A DNA stretch of 64,000 nt from Hirsutella rhossiliensis (taxonomy: Eukaryota > Ascomycota > Sordariomycetes > Hypocreales > Ophiocordycipitaceae). Below are positions 34,201 through 46,799 of this stretch, one piece after another (within the stretch, counting starts at the first letter, position 1; each line of letters starts with the position of its first letter). The notes beneath the pieces are model-generated. The model was not told the DNA's origin and made no database searches. It saw only the letters and a program-made list of their open reading frames with translations. Position numbers and translations under genes: made by a program. The stretch covers positions 1,116,001 through 1,180,000 of the forward strand of contig NW_025408673.1 of assembly GCF_020360975.1 (NCBI RefSeq), read 5' to 3'.

Positions 34201-36656
34201 AGCTAATTTAAAAGATTTAAATCCCTCCTTCCTAATAGTCTTAAAAAGAGGTCTTATATAAGGTAATAAAAAAAGAAACTAACGTTAAAGTAGTTAAGGA
34301 TAACGTTAACGTTAAAGAAGAAAAAAAGGAAGCTACTAGATTAAATAATCTAGATAAAGAAGGAGACTATAGGAAAGTAGTAGAGCTAGAATACGCCTAC
34401 CTTTCTACGCTTCCTTATATAAAATAAAAAGAAGATCTAAAAGTAGCTTTCTTTATTAGTCTTCCTATCTCGACCCCTAAGGGGGTAGGAAAGGCACCTC
34501 TCTTAAAGGATTACCTAGCTGCCTTTTTATCCTTACTTTAAGAAGTAAAGGAAGGTATAGGGCCCGATATAAAAGAAGACTAATTTCTCCTTTATTTTAA
34601 TCGTTTTTCTAACTTTTATTTAACGCTTATAAAAGATAGTTCCTATAGAGTATGTATAGTAGGCTAGCTCTTTAAGCTATAGCTATTAGTAAGAAAGGTA
34701 TATAAAAGAGACCTCCTAGACCTACTAATAAACTAAAAGTAGCTATAAAAACACCCCTTTAAAGACTAGTTTTTTAAGGCCTAGAAAGACTACCTAGCCT
34801 TATATAAAGAGATAGGGTCTTTTAAAGAAGTCCTTAAGGAAAAGGTAAGAGGAAAATAGGTCCTTAGCTATAAGTAGGTCTTTATCTATAAGACTAATAA
34901 ATATAGCTTCCTTTAAAAGTATAAAGCTTAGCTAGTTATTTATAGGAATTAATAGGCAAAAGGGGATCTACTTACTAAGGTAACTACTTTAGTAAGGATG
35001 TCTTTTTAGACCCTTATAGCTATAGTAGTAGAATTCGACCTCGAACTTAATTAGATAGATATATTTAACGCCTTTATTAACTACTTACTTAAGGAAGAAG
35101 ACGTTATCTATATATAACTTCCTCTTAGTTTCTAATAACTAAGAAAGGTTCTATAGCTTAGGAAAGCTCTATATAGACTATAAAGATTACCCCTCCTTTA
35201 ATAATAGTATTTAATAGGTTCCTTTAAAGCTCTAAGCTTTAAGAAAGTCCCTTAGGAACTATATATAATATAAAAGGGTAAAATTATAGTCTTCTTTTAT
35301 ATCGATAATATTATCTAGGCCTACTTAAAAGAGAAAGAAGCTACTACTAAGGTAGCTATATAAGGCCTATAATAAAGGTATAAGATAACTAAGCTAAGGG
35401 AGCTAAAATAGTTCTTAGGGATATAAATCCTTTAAAATAGGTCTTAATAGACTATCTAGCTTACCTAAAACGCTTATATTAATAAGGTCGCTTATAAATT
35501 CCTCCTTAATACCCTTAATAAGAAGCTTCCCTTTACGCTAATATTAAATAAAGAGCTTTTACTTAATCTATCTTTTTACGCTAAGGAGTAAGAAAAACAC
35601 TAATATTAATAAAAGGTACCCTCCTTACTTTTTTTAGCTATTTCTACTAGACTAGATATTTCTTTTATAGTCTCTTAGCTAGCTAAGTATAACTAAAATA
35701 CTAGCCCTAGGTACTAAGAAGTAGTAAACTAAGTAATCCTTTATCTTTATTTAATAAGATTATATAGTCTATACTTAAGAGGGTAGGGGAGGAAATTAGC
35801 TGCCGAAATCTTCCTTTATTTAAGCGATTTATCCTTTATAGATAATTCCTTAGATAGAAAGAGCTTATAAGGGTATATTATATCCCTTTTTAAAGGAACT
35901 ATTACTTAGAGAGCTTTAAAGTAAGCTACCGTTACTACTTTAAGTATAGAGGTAGAGCTACTAGCTCTTTTAAAAGTATTTAAAGAAGCGATTTTCCTTA
36001 GCTAGCTATTAATATCTTTACGACTATAAATTCCGACCCTATTAGCTATAGAATATAATAATATATAGACTATATAGATTCTTATAGAGGAAAATAGTAA
36101 GCTATTGACCTAGCTATAGTATATCGATATCTATTAGTATTAGTTACGCTAAGAGGTTTAAAGGGGACTTATTTCTATTTATTAAGTTTTAATAGTATTA
36201 ATAAAAGCTAATAGTCTTACGAAGCCCTTACTAAAGTAAAAGCTAGCTGTTTTTTTATAGTAAATTAGGCTAGAAAACGTTCGAGAGAAGCTATCCTTAG
36301 AAGCCCGCCTTAAGAGTCTATAAGAAGAGCTAATAGCACGTAAAAGGAAGGAGATATCTATAGCTAAAGAAAGGAATTAGGACTTATCTTAAAGGAGAGC
36401 CCCTAGCTTAATTAGGACTTATTTTTCTTAAAAGGCCCTTTTTTAAGGACTTATCCTTAGAGAAGCCCCCCTTTCTTATAGGACTTAATTTCCTCCTTAG
36501 GCCCCTTTTTCCTAAAAGTAGGTCTAAAAGAGCTTAGGGCTAAAACCCGGATTTCTTAAGTAAGGGATAAGTATAAACTAAGACCTCCTTTATACGCTTA
36601 CCGGCCTAGGTATTTAGCTTTACCCTTTCTATAAAGGCAAGCTATAGCTAAGGGGG
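31280..36656 (+). pseudogene. Copia gag-pol, array copy 3
   Basis: Colinear with copy 2 throughout. The RT box reads FYIDNII at 35,290-35,315; integrase remnants lie near 33,720-33,860. It is slightly more mutated than copy 2 and keeps fewer CG pairs. A purine tract (AAGGGGG) precedes the last LTR. Confidence 0.85.
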
Positions 36657-37136
36657 TATATTATAAAGTATAGCTTAATTTTATAGTTCTTAGAGATATG
36701 CCTTAGTATAAGGGACCTAGGAAGCTAAAAAACAGGTTTTAAAGAAAGAGCTAAAAGGAGGTATAGAGAAGAGGGTAGGGGTAAGAGGGGAAGTAAAAGT
36801 AGCGATAGCTTCTTATAAAGGTAGCGAGAGATAAGATAGATATACTAGTAACGGCTAGAAAGGAGGGGAAAAACTAGTAAAAAGCTTAGTAGTTAAAAGG
36901 ATATTAATAGCTTCTTTAAGTAGGATCTTCTTTATTAATTAAGATACTAGATAGGTATAAAAAGGGGTATAAGATAAAGGAAAGAAGGATAATTAAGGTA
37001 ATATAATAATTACTCCTTTACCTTAATTACTACCTTTATAAGAATTAAATATTTCTACCTTACCTATCTAACCCCTTACTTTTACTTTTACCTTTATATA
37101 TTTTATATATACTTTTTATATTTCTTTTTATAAGAA
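36657..37136 (+). repeat. Last LTR of the copia array
   Basis: 480 bp, the most degraded of the four LTRs; the inverted termini have become TATAAAG and TTTATAAG. Confidence 0.85.
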
Positions 37137-38059
37137 CTTTACTAACTAAGAGTATTAGCTTAACTATTTACTATTTCTTTTTTATAGATTATTTTATAGT
37201 TAAACCTTAATAGATATTTAGCTTATTAAATCTATTATCTATTTAACTATTATATTATTATAAAATATAAGATATTCTTATAATCTATATAGACCTTAAC
37301 TTTATATTTACTTTTAAGAAGGTAGTATTAAAATTCCTTATAAGCTTAAAAAATTATAAGAAATTCTTTATTATAAATAAAGTAATTAAGTTCTATATTA
37401 TATAGCTTTTTTAAGTAAAATATAATTAGTTATAGTCTCCCTTTATTATCTTTCTATTTAATATATACTCTTAAAGTAAAGTCTAATATATTAGTTTTAA
37501 GTTTAATTTATTATTTTAGATTAAAAGTAGTTAAAACTAGTTTTTATATATTTAAAAGCTTTATTAGCTTTATCGTCCTATATAAATTCTTCTTTCTTTT
37601 TTATTAAGTTATATAATAGTATTATAATCTTTTTAAAATCTTTAATAAATTATTAATAGTAATTTATAAATCTAAGGAAACTTTATATATCCTTAATATT
37701 TCTTAGTATTAGCTATTCTTTAACTAAGTTAATCTTATCTTATTATATTTATATTTCTCTTAATAAGATTATATATTTAAGGAAGTTTACTTTTTATATA
37801 TAAAACTTACTTTTCTTTAGTTTAACTAATAACTTTATATTTTTAAGTATATAAAGTACCTTATAAACGTATTCCTTATATTCTTTTAAAGTATCTAAGA
37901 AGATTAAGATATTATTTAAGTATACTATTATAAAGATATCTAAGTATTTATATAGGATATTATTAATTATCTATTAAAAGGTAGCTAGTATATTTATAAG
38001 TTTAAATAGTATTACTAAATATTTAAATAGTTTAAATTTTATTTTAAAGGTTATTATCT
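37137..38059 (-). pseudogene. Gypsy F, second half of RT and RNase H
   Basis: The minus-strand frame begins TFKIKFKLFKYLVILFKLIN (gypsy: AFRTRFGLFEYLVMPFGL) and continues to YLNNILIF (from YLDDIL), INYYxxFIKDF and an RNase H remnant ELNYFIYNKEFLIIF. It is the direct continuation of the frame that stops at 52,146: joining the two across the LINE gives an uninterrupted gypsy RT. It ends at the copia array; no integrase or 3' LTR of F is found in the window. Confidence 0.85.
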
Positions 38060-38560
38060 ATTATTATTATTAAGATTTTACTAAGGACTTAGCTAAAGGT
38101 ATTTAAAACTTTAATATTAAATAGGAAGGAAAAACTAAAGTACTTAAGGGAAAACCCTTACCTCTTTTAATATAGGTCTACCTTAAACGAGGTTATAGTA
38201 GTAGTATATAAGAAATTTATACTAGCTACTATAGGCTTCTCTTATATATTTATATTTTAGCGTATACTTTCTTAGGCTATAGCCGCTATTATCCTAAGCG
38301 GCTAAGGCTTAGGCTCGCTAGCCTAAGCCTAGGGTTATAGGTAGTAGTCTCTCTTTAATAGCCTAACTTATAAGCGTATTTATTTTCTATAGCTCCTACG
38401 TTACTACTATATAGCCGCGGCCGCGTCGGCCTATTAGTTTATTAGTTAGTATAGTAGTTTATATCCGGTTACTAGGCCGGGCACTAGTATAGGTCGCTCC
38501 TAGGTAAGGCTAGCTAATTAAAATTTAGTTAGCCGGCTCCGCTAATCGAAAATCGGTTCC
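38060..38560 (-). other. LINE E 3' untranslated end, RIP-mutated
   Basis: Its reverse complement aligns along about 470 bp with the nearly unmutated fragment at 61,000-61,466. Differences are almost all C/T and G/A. The (TAA)n tail and the target duplication follow at the low-coordinate end. Confidence 0.88.
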
Positions 38561-38949
38561 TATCTAGCTACGCGACTTCCTAATTAAGGGCGTAGCGGCT
38601 TATATTTACCGTCTATTACGTAGTTACTAATTATACGCGCCTAGCTTATATATATATATATACTTACCCTCCCTCTTTAGTTTTATTCCTACCTCCTCTT
38701 ACCTCTCTATTTACTATCTTATTTATAGGTCTTAATTCCTTACCTATATTATTTCTATATCCCTAGGTCTCTCTAGTACTATATTTAGTTCGTTTATTAT
38801 TATATTATAATATTTAACTAAGAAGCTAACTTAGGTAGTAGCGGCTCGCTTCTTTTAAAACCCCCTCCTTATAAGAAAGTTATTACTATAGTAAGATTAA
38901 AGCGCTCTCTCCTATATTTTATATATATTAAGCGCCTTATTAATAAGCT

Positions 38950-40560
38950 TACTTATAAGGCCTTTACTAGCTATTAAAACTAGTCTTATAAGTATTAGTC
39001 CTAGTCCTATCTTAGGTCGGTCTTACCTTTAATACTTTTTTACTAACTTTACTAGCTATAAAAGCTAAAGTATATATTACTTACGCTAACTTTAACTAGT
39101 CTTATTACTAAGTAAGTAACCTTATCTTACTATAGTATAGTTTAAGTTTAGTATTAATCTATATTTTAAATTACCTTTAAGGGTAAGGAGGCTGCTTATA
39201 CTTTCTACTAAGCTTAGTCTAAGGTTAATAGCCCCTCCCTTATTAAGGGCTTAGTATAAAAGCACTTTTACCGCGCTACTTTAGAAACTTATATTCGCGC
39301 TAGTTAAAAGGCCCTTACCGTTAAAAGTAAGAGCGCGTTAAGTAAGTTTACCCTTAGTTTAGCTATAGTCGCTAAGAATATTAAAACGCTTACCTTAGCT
39401 TTTACTTATTTTATAGATAATACCTACTATATATATAAGTCCTTAGAAAAGTACCTTAGTAAGTTTAGTAATACTATTAAGACCTTAGCTTAAGCTAAGC
39501 TTAAGTTACTCTTAGTTACTTAAAAGACTCTTATAATAGTTAATAATCTTACTAACTATTTCTATTTTATTATAAGCAATAACTATAATAATAAGGATAA
39601 TAGTCTTAATCTTACTAGGTTTAGTCTAGCCCTAGCCCTTTTTAATAAAGGGAAGGGTAAGGATAAAGGTAAGGGTAAGGCGGCTATTACGTTTAAGGCT
39701 TTATTTAAAGCTAAGGCTAAGGAGTCCGCCGTTATCTTTATACCTATGGTTGCCTTAAAGCTAGTATAAGATCCTACCTTATCGCCCTTTATTAGCTCTA
39801 ACGCCGAGCTATAGCTTAGTAGTTCTCTTATCGCTAAGCCCGCCTTAAAGCGTCCCTATCTTATATCGCTTAGCGACTTTACTAACGCTCTTAACTTCGT
39901 TTAATAGTATCTTTATAGCTATCGCGGTTCGGTTTTAGCTAAGATTATTATTAGTCTTAACCTTAATTAGATCTATAGTTATAGTATAAGCTATAGCGAA
40001 CGCCTTCGCGCCGCTACTAGTATAGGTTTAGCCTTAGTATAGACCTTAGTCGTTACTTTATCTTATAAGCTAGCTATCTAAGCTAGCTTTAGTTTAAGTT
40101 TAAGGTTAGGCCTAGCTAGCTATTATTAGTCTTCTTATAATAGTAGTAGTCCTTATATTCCTTATAAGTCTTAGGTTACTCCCTCTTATACTATATATAC
40201 TACCTTAAGAGGGTCTTATTATTCTTACTATAATAGTAAAGTAAACGTTACTATTAATAAGTTAAGCTAAGGTTATAGTTTAAGGGCTAGTTATTAGCTT
40301 TATTTTAGTTTAATTTTAAGTTAAGTTTTATTTAGTTATAGTTTTTTAATAATAAGTCTTATTCTATAGCTATTAAGGCTAGCTTAGTTAGGTCTTATTA
40401 GTTTTATTTAGTCTATAGTTTAAGTAGCGAGGTTTACGCTTAGTTTAGGTTTAGTTTAATCGATACTATAGTCTTATTATTATAAGTCCTCTCCCTTTCT
40501 TAGGTCGCTTTAATAAGGGAAGTAGTTAGCTAAGGTAGTCTTAGTTAAGGCCGCTTTATC
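38950..40560 (+). pseudogene. Unidentified open frame on the plus strand
   Basis: Between the end of LINE ORF2 (near 40,580) and its 3' tail, the plus strand holds a frame with few stops for about 1.4 kb (best 39,190-40,500). It reads like a helical, Lys/Ser-rich protein: ATLETYIRAS, SKSALSKFTLSLAIVAKNI, FIDNTYYIYKSLEKYLSKF and a basic KGKGKDKGKGKA near 39,650-39,690. I do not recognise it. It could be a captured or inserted element, or an accident of an antisense strand. The minus strand also has moderately open frames here. Confidence 0.35.
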
Positions 40561-40579
40561 TTTAGTATAACCTTAGTCT

Positions 40580-42433
40580 TATTATCTAGTATATTTATAT
40601 ATAGCCTTTAAGCTAGGTTAAACTAATAAAGCTTACTTAAGTAAATAAACTATTATACTAGTAGCGCCGCTATCTTTTTCTTTTAAAGGCCTGCTCTTAT
40701 ATTACTTATATCTTAGGCCTATATTAAGAAGGACTCTTTTACTTTTATTATTAATAGATAGTCGATTACTATATAATAGATAGTATCTTATTTTTATCTA
40801 TAGGTATATATTAGCGAGACTATACTAAGGACCTATTAATAAAATAAGAAGTCGTTAAGCTTAATCTTTCTTATATATATCTAAGTAATTACTATATTAA
40901 TATACTTAAGGAGGCCGTTATAATAGTCTAGTATTTTTACTTTATTAAACTATAATAAGAAGTTAGTAGGGTAGAGGGTAGTTTAGTATTATTAGATTAT
41001 ATCTTCCTTAATATTTTATTAAGCGTCCTATTCCTTATTTAGCCTTTTAAGTAACTTAGCTTTATTTAAGAGGTCGTCCGATCCTATCTAGCTCTAGACC
41101 CCCCTTATCTCCTCCGCGAGAGGGGGCCTACTAGGTAGTAGCGCTATTAAGGACCTACTCTCTCTTTAGCGTTACCTCCTTTTAAGTATATCTATAACTA
41201 TATTAAACGCGCGTTAAATTTAGCCTAAGAGCCTTAAGTCCTTTAACCTTTAAAAAGTATTTATTATTCTTTAGTTTAAGTAAAGGTTAATTAAAAGCAC
41301 CTATACCTTTACTTTTACTTAATAGACTAAGGTTACGTAGTAAGCGCTTATTACTACTTAAAGGTAAGCTAACTAGTCTTATACTAGGTCCTACGCGATC
41401 CTATATAGTTTCCCCTTTATAGGCGTTATCTTATAAAATATAACTATAGTATAAGAGATTAAGGACTAGATTACCTTATTATAAACTTCCTTAGCGTATA
41501 GTAAGGTATAGCCTTATATAAACGCTATAAGCTTAGTTAGGGCTATAGTTTAGCGCTTTATCTTTACTTAGAGCTATTTTAAGTATACCTTTTAATATAA
41601 TTTCTAGTATACCTAAACCCTTAGTAGGCGGGCCTCTTAGACCGGTATTACTATATTAGCCTTAAAGCGAACTAGCGTTATTATCGCTTATCTCCTTTAT
41701 ATAAAGTATATTAACTTACTCTTTAATAATTTAAAAGTAACCGCTAACTTAGTCGCTTACTCTATATATACCTTCTAGGCCTCCTTTAAGTATACTACTA
41801 TAGTAGCCCTATTAAGTCTAATACTAACTATATTTATATTATTAGTAAAGCTAATAGTATAAATACTATATATTATACTAAGCCTTTTATATAAAGGGGT
41901 TATATAGTATAAAAATAAGATTAAGGATAAGAGGGAGCTTTAAAGGACTCTTATTAGTACTTAAGTTAAGTTTAAAGTCCTTTTATTAAAGTAAAGGGTT
42001 AATCTTTTATTACTTATAAAGGTTTATATTAAGCTTATAAGCTATCTAAGGTATCCCTTAAGCCTTAGGTCCCTTATAAGCTTATTATAGTTAACTATAC
42101 TAAATACGCCTTTAATATCTAGCTATAAGAATAATATAATACCTTTATAGGCCTAGGTCGCGTATACTAGTTTTATTACTAGTAAGATCGCCGCTTTTAT
42201 AAAGCATTCCTTCTTATTCCTTATTTATCCGTTTAATAGGATACCGTTTACCTTTACTACTCCCGCGATCCTCTAAGCTAGTATCTACTTAAGTACTTTC
42301 CCTACTATAAGTAAGAGGGAAATTAGTCTCTATCCCCTTATTATATAGTAAGCTTCCGGCCTCTTACCTAGCTTTTAGATTACTATTATATTTACGCTAT
42401 AAAACCGACCTAGGAAATATAAGAGTTAGGTAT
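40580..42433 (-). pseudogene. LINE E ORF2: reverse transcriptase and C-terminal part
   Basis: RT blocks on the minus strand: ISLLLIVGKVLKxILA, LDIKGVFSIVNYNKLI (about 42,080-42,130; family: LDxxGAFDxVxHxKLI) and SFTNNINIVSI (about 41,826-41,855, from the YVDD box). Downstream comes the Tad-type connection, with an ATKLAVTF start, HTIVIFYKITPIKGK and a C-terminal block like RKIKLNDFLFxxxVLSIVS then SYLxK..., matching the family's IGLxxFLxxxxVPGxxSPxCxC region. Frames carry many TAA/TAG stops. The RT start continues from 48,440 across B2. Confidence 0.8.
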
Positions 42434-42619
42434 TATAAAAGTCTTTAACTATTATAGGTTATAAGCTTAGGCTATAGCCTAAGCTATATAGTTACGTATA
42501 AAAGGCCGGATCCTATATATATATATATAGGCTAGCCGCGTATAAGAGAGCTCTATATAGCTTATTAATATTATCTTATAGACGGCACCTACGCCTACGC
42601 CTCTACTTACTCTATAATA
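42434..42619 (+). repeat. 5' LTR of gypsy B2
   Basis: 186 bp. Contains an alternating TA tract and GAGAGCTCTATATAG, as in all B LTRs. Confidence 0.88.
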
Positions 42620-42719
42620 GTATAAGCTATTAACTAATAGATCTAATAGATATCTCTTTAAAGAGGGCGCCTCCCCCTCGAGGAAAGCTAACGGCCGCTG
42701 CCTACGTTATAGAGCATCT

Positions 42720-45700
42720 ACGCACTTTATATTAAAATGCCCCTTCCTTTTAGCTAAGTAGCCTATAGCGGTTTAAGTAGCGAAGATAAAACCGCTCCTT
42801 GCCTTAAATAATAAGGAGGACTCTACCCCCCTAGGCTTAGAGGAAAAAGAGTAGCTTTAGAGTAAAGATAGGCTCCGGAGCCCTAATTACTAGTACTAGT
42901 AAGGGAGAAGGAGGAATTATCCGCCTATATAGAAAAGGAGCTTACTTTAATATAGGTTATAATTAATAACTCCTTACCCGTTACTGCCCTTATAGACGAG
43001 GGCTGCTAGTGCTACGCCGTAGTTAACGAGGCGCTTACGTAAGAGATATAAGTACTAGTAAAAAAGATCGCCCTAAGGCGAGTAAAGGGCGCCTTAGGCG
43101 TAATAGAGGGTATAGTAATTAAGGGTATTACGTAGCTAGCTATAGAGGTCGATAGTTACTATAAGCTTATTATAGCTTATATAATCCCTTAACTAGAATT
43201 TCCCTTAATCCTTAGGAAACCCTAGTTATTATATATAGAGTTATACTTAGTTCCGTACTAAAAGAAGCTATAGTTTAGGCCTATATAACGGTAGGTCCGC
43301 TATAACGATAGTTCTATAAGCATAGGACTAGGTATATAAGCTTTATACTTAGTATAAGAAGTCCTTACCTCTATCTTTATAGGAACTATACGATAGGTAG
43401 AGCGGGGGTAAGGCTAGGCAGCGGCTAACGTAGCGGTCTACGTAGTTAGCTTAGTAGATATCGATAAGGCCCTCTAGATAAAGAAGCTAAAGTCGCCCTC
43501 TAAGCTATAGTAATAGATACTAGAGCGCTTTTATAACCTCCTACCGCTATTTAAGTCCTAGGAAGTAGATAAGCTTAACCTATATAAGCTAGGGGTAGAC
43601 TATAAGATCGTACTCTATACTAATAAGAAGGGGTAGGAACTACCTATACTATTTAGACCGCTATATAGTATATTATACGCGGAGCTACTAGTGCTAAAGA
43701 AGACGCTAAGGGACCTCTTAGATAAGGGTTTTATTTAAGTAAGTAGCTTTAAAGTAAGAGCGCTAGTCTTATTTATACGTAAACTAAGGGGTAGGATATA
43801 GTTTTATTACGACTATAGGGCTCTAAACGTAATTATAAGGCCGGACCGCTACCCCTTACCCTTAATCTTAGATACGCTCTATAACCTTTTAAAGGCAAAG
43901 TAGTTTATAAAGCTAGATATAAAATAGGCGTTCTATAAAGTATAGATCTTAGAGGGTAACGAGTAGAAGATAGCGTTTTATATACGCTATAGCTTATTTA
44001 AGTAGCTTATAACGCCCTTTAGCCTCTTAGGAGCGCCCGCTACCTTTTAGCGTTATATTAATAACGTACTTTTGGACTTCCTCGACGAGTTCGCCTTTAT
44101 ATATATAGATAATATCCTTATTTATATAAGCGGCTCCTATAAGGACTATATATCGAAAGTATAGAGGGTCCTAAAGCGCCTCTAACTTTATAGGCTCTAC
44201 CTCGACCTAAATAAGTACGAATTTAGAGTTAAGAGGGTTAAGTACCTAAGCTTTATTATCTATATAGGCGTAGGTATATAGGCAGATCCCGTAAAGATCT
44301 AAGCGATCTAAGACTAAGCGGCCCTAACTATATAGATAGGTATATAGAGCTTCCTTAGGTTCGCGAACTATTATAGGATATTTATTAAAGGCTTCTCTTA
44401 TATTATAAGTCCCTTAAACGAGATTACTAGAAAATAGACCGCTTTTTATTAAGGGCCTATATAGGAAGGAGCATTCTATACGCTTAAGGACCTATTCTCG
44501 TAGGCCCTAGTACTACTCTAATAGGACTTTAACTAGTCTACGTTAGTTAAAGCGGGCTATAGCGGCTAGGCACTTAAAGGAACGCTCTCTTAGGAGGTAA
44601 ACGGGTAAAAGTAACTAATAGCGTTCTACTCTTATAAGCTAACCCTAGTAGAGCGGAATTATACTATTTACGATAAAGAGATACTAGCGATTATTAGCTA
44701 CCTTAAGTAATAGTAAGCGGAGCTCTAGAGCTATAAGAGCTTTAAGGTTCTTATAGACTATAGGAATCTTAAGTACTTTATAACCCGCTAGTACCTCTTA
44801 GAACGGTAAGCCCGCTAAGTAAAGTATCTCTTATACTTTAACTTCTTAATTAAGTACTAGCTAGGGTAAGACTCTATAGTCCTAGATATACTTTCTTAGA
44901 GGGATTAAGACTAGCTAACGGGAGTAGATATCGAGGCCTAGGATCTATAGCTTATCCCGTAAGAAGTACTATAGATTTATATAAGAGCTTCCTTAGTAAA
45001 GGAAAGCGCGGCGCTAATAGATAAGCCTTCCCTTATACCTTCGCCTTAGCCCGGCGGAGAGGGATAGACCGGCCTAAGGGCGCGTACGGCGCGGGTATTT
45101 TAAGATAAGGTCCTCTAGCGCTTATAGGATAGGATATCGTCTCTAGACCGTACCTATAAGAGCGTGCGCCGCGCCGTTAAGTCTAGCGCTCGATGCCTCG
45201 ATCTAAAGCTAAAGCTAAAGGTATAAGTAGCCGACTATTATATCGACCTATAAGGGCATCTACGTTAGCGGGGGAGACTATAGGTACTAGGCGCGCTATA
45301 TACTATAGAAGCTAGGGAGAAGGATAGACCGCTAGAGCTAAATAAATAAAATAAGCTCCGAAGGAAGCTAGTCTAGCTTATCTATAACTCTAGTATCGTA
45401 GGCTACCTAGGTAGGCAGGGTATAGTAGTAGGCCTCGCGAGGGATTTCTACTAGCCCCTCCTATAGTACTATGTTCGCCGCTTCCTCTATAACTACGATA
45501 TCTATAGCTATACTAAGATTTAAAGGGCGTAGCTTAAGGGGCTACTTAAGTAGCTTCTAATACTTAACCGGTTCTATACGTATATATAGATAGACTTTAT
45601 AATAAACCTCTTACTTATAAAGGGCGGCAACCGCTATATATAAGTAATTAAGGACCGACTTAGTAAGTCTATTATATTAAAGCCGATACTATCTATAAAT

Positions 45701-46690
45701 ATAGAGTCCTATATAAAGCGCTTCCTATAGTACTAGGCCCGCTTATATAGCTAGCTAGCCTTTATTATAAGCGATAAGGGATCGAATTAAACTAGCCGCT
45801 TTTAGTAGTACTTATACTAGCTACTTTAGATTATATAGCTACTTAGTATAGTATATTACTTATAGACCGATAGAGGGCCTAAGAGGGTTAACTAGGAGGC
45901 GTAGGCTTACCTATAGGCTATTATAGCCTATAACTAAGTAGACTAAGACCGTTAGCTCCCCGCGGCCTAACTTATATTAAATAATAGACTATATACCTCT
46001 ATTAAGATAGCCCCTTTCTTTATAACGTATAGCTTCGAACTACCCTTACTAGTTCCCTTTACTATAGATATAGTAGCGGAGTAGTATAGTAATTCGTTAC
46101 TAAAGGGCCGCGCCTCTATATTTATACGAAAGCTATAAGAGACTATAGATTATTACTAATCTATAATAGCCGCCGCGGCGTAAGATTAAGAGCGGCACGC
46201 TAATAAGACTAAGGCCCTAGTAGATAGGTTTATAGTAAGAGATAAGGTATAGCTAGACCTCTATAACTATAGGTTAGCATAGCTAAAGAAAAAGCTTAAC
46301 TAACTATATACGAAGTTTATAGTATAAAGGGTTATTAGCTTATAAGTTATAGAGCTTAATAGTCTCTTAATAAGGGTTTATAATAAGATTAATATAGACC
46401 TCCTTTATAAAGCCTCCTTTAACCCGCTACCTAGATAAGAAGTAGCGGATACTTAACTGCCTATAATTAAAGTAAAGGGAGAGGACGAGTTTAAAGTTAA
46501 AGAAATATAGGCCGCGCGCTAAAAAAAGGTTAGTAAAGGGAAACGCTAGGAGGTCCTCGTTAAATAGCATAGGTATCTCGACCCTATATAGGAACCTATA
46601 TATAAGTTTATAGGAATTATAGCCCTTAAAAAGTTTAAAGCCTTATTTAGAATAGTAAACGAGAATAATAGACTAGCGGACTACTAATAA
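42720..46690 (+). pseudogene. Gypsy B2 pol
   Basis: The protease active-site region reads DEGCxCYAVVNEAL at 42,990-43,035. RT shows FYYDYRALNVIIRPDRYPLP (43,800-43,860), GAPATFxRYINN and the box YIDNILIY (44,098-44,125). RNase H shows YTIYDKEILAII (44,663-44,700). Integrase shows DFIINLLL near 45,590, IISDKGSN at 45,765-45,790 and TDRGPKRVNxEA at 45,865-45,900. A chromodomain-like end, LVKxHRYLDPIxEPIYKFIG, is at 46,555-46,615. Stops are TAA/TAG. Confidence 0.85.
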
Positions 46691-46799
46691 TAGCCTAGGC
46701 TAAGACTATAAAGTAAGTAAAGCGGAGTAAGTAGTTATAATAATATAAGTATAATAATATAAGCGGAGATAAAAATAGCGTTTATTTTAGGGCGAAGCC

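Larger units (their letters stand above)
24883..37136 (+). mobile_element. Tandem copia array: LTR, internal, LTR, internal, LTR
   Basis: Three LTRs (24,883-25,367; 30,781-31,268; 36,657-37,136) separate two full internal regions of 5.41 and 5.39 kb, all in the same direction. The middle LTR serves as 3' LTR of one copy and 5' LTR of the next: a polypurine tract ends at 30,780 and a primer site begins at 31,269. No target duplication is visible at the outer ends. The left end meets an inverted LTR piece and the right end lies in gypsy F. The arrangement is what unequal recombination between LTRs produces. Everything is RIP-mutated. Confidence 0.88.
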
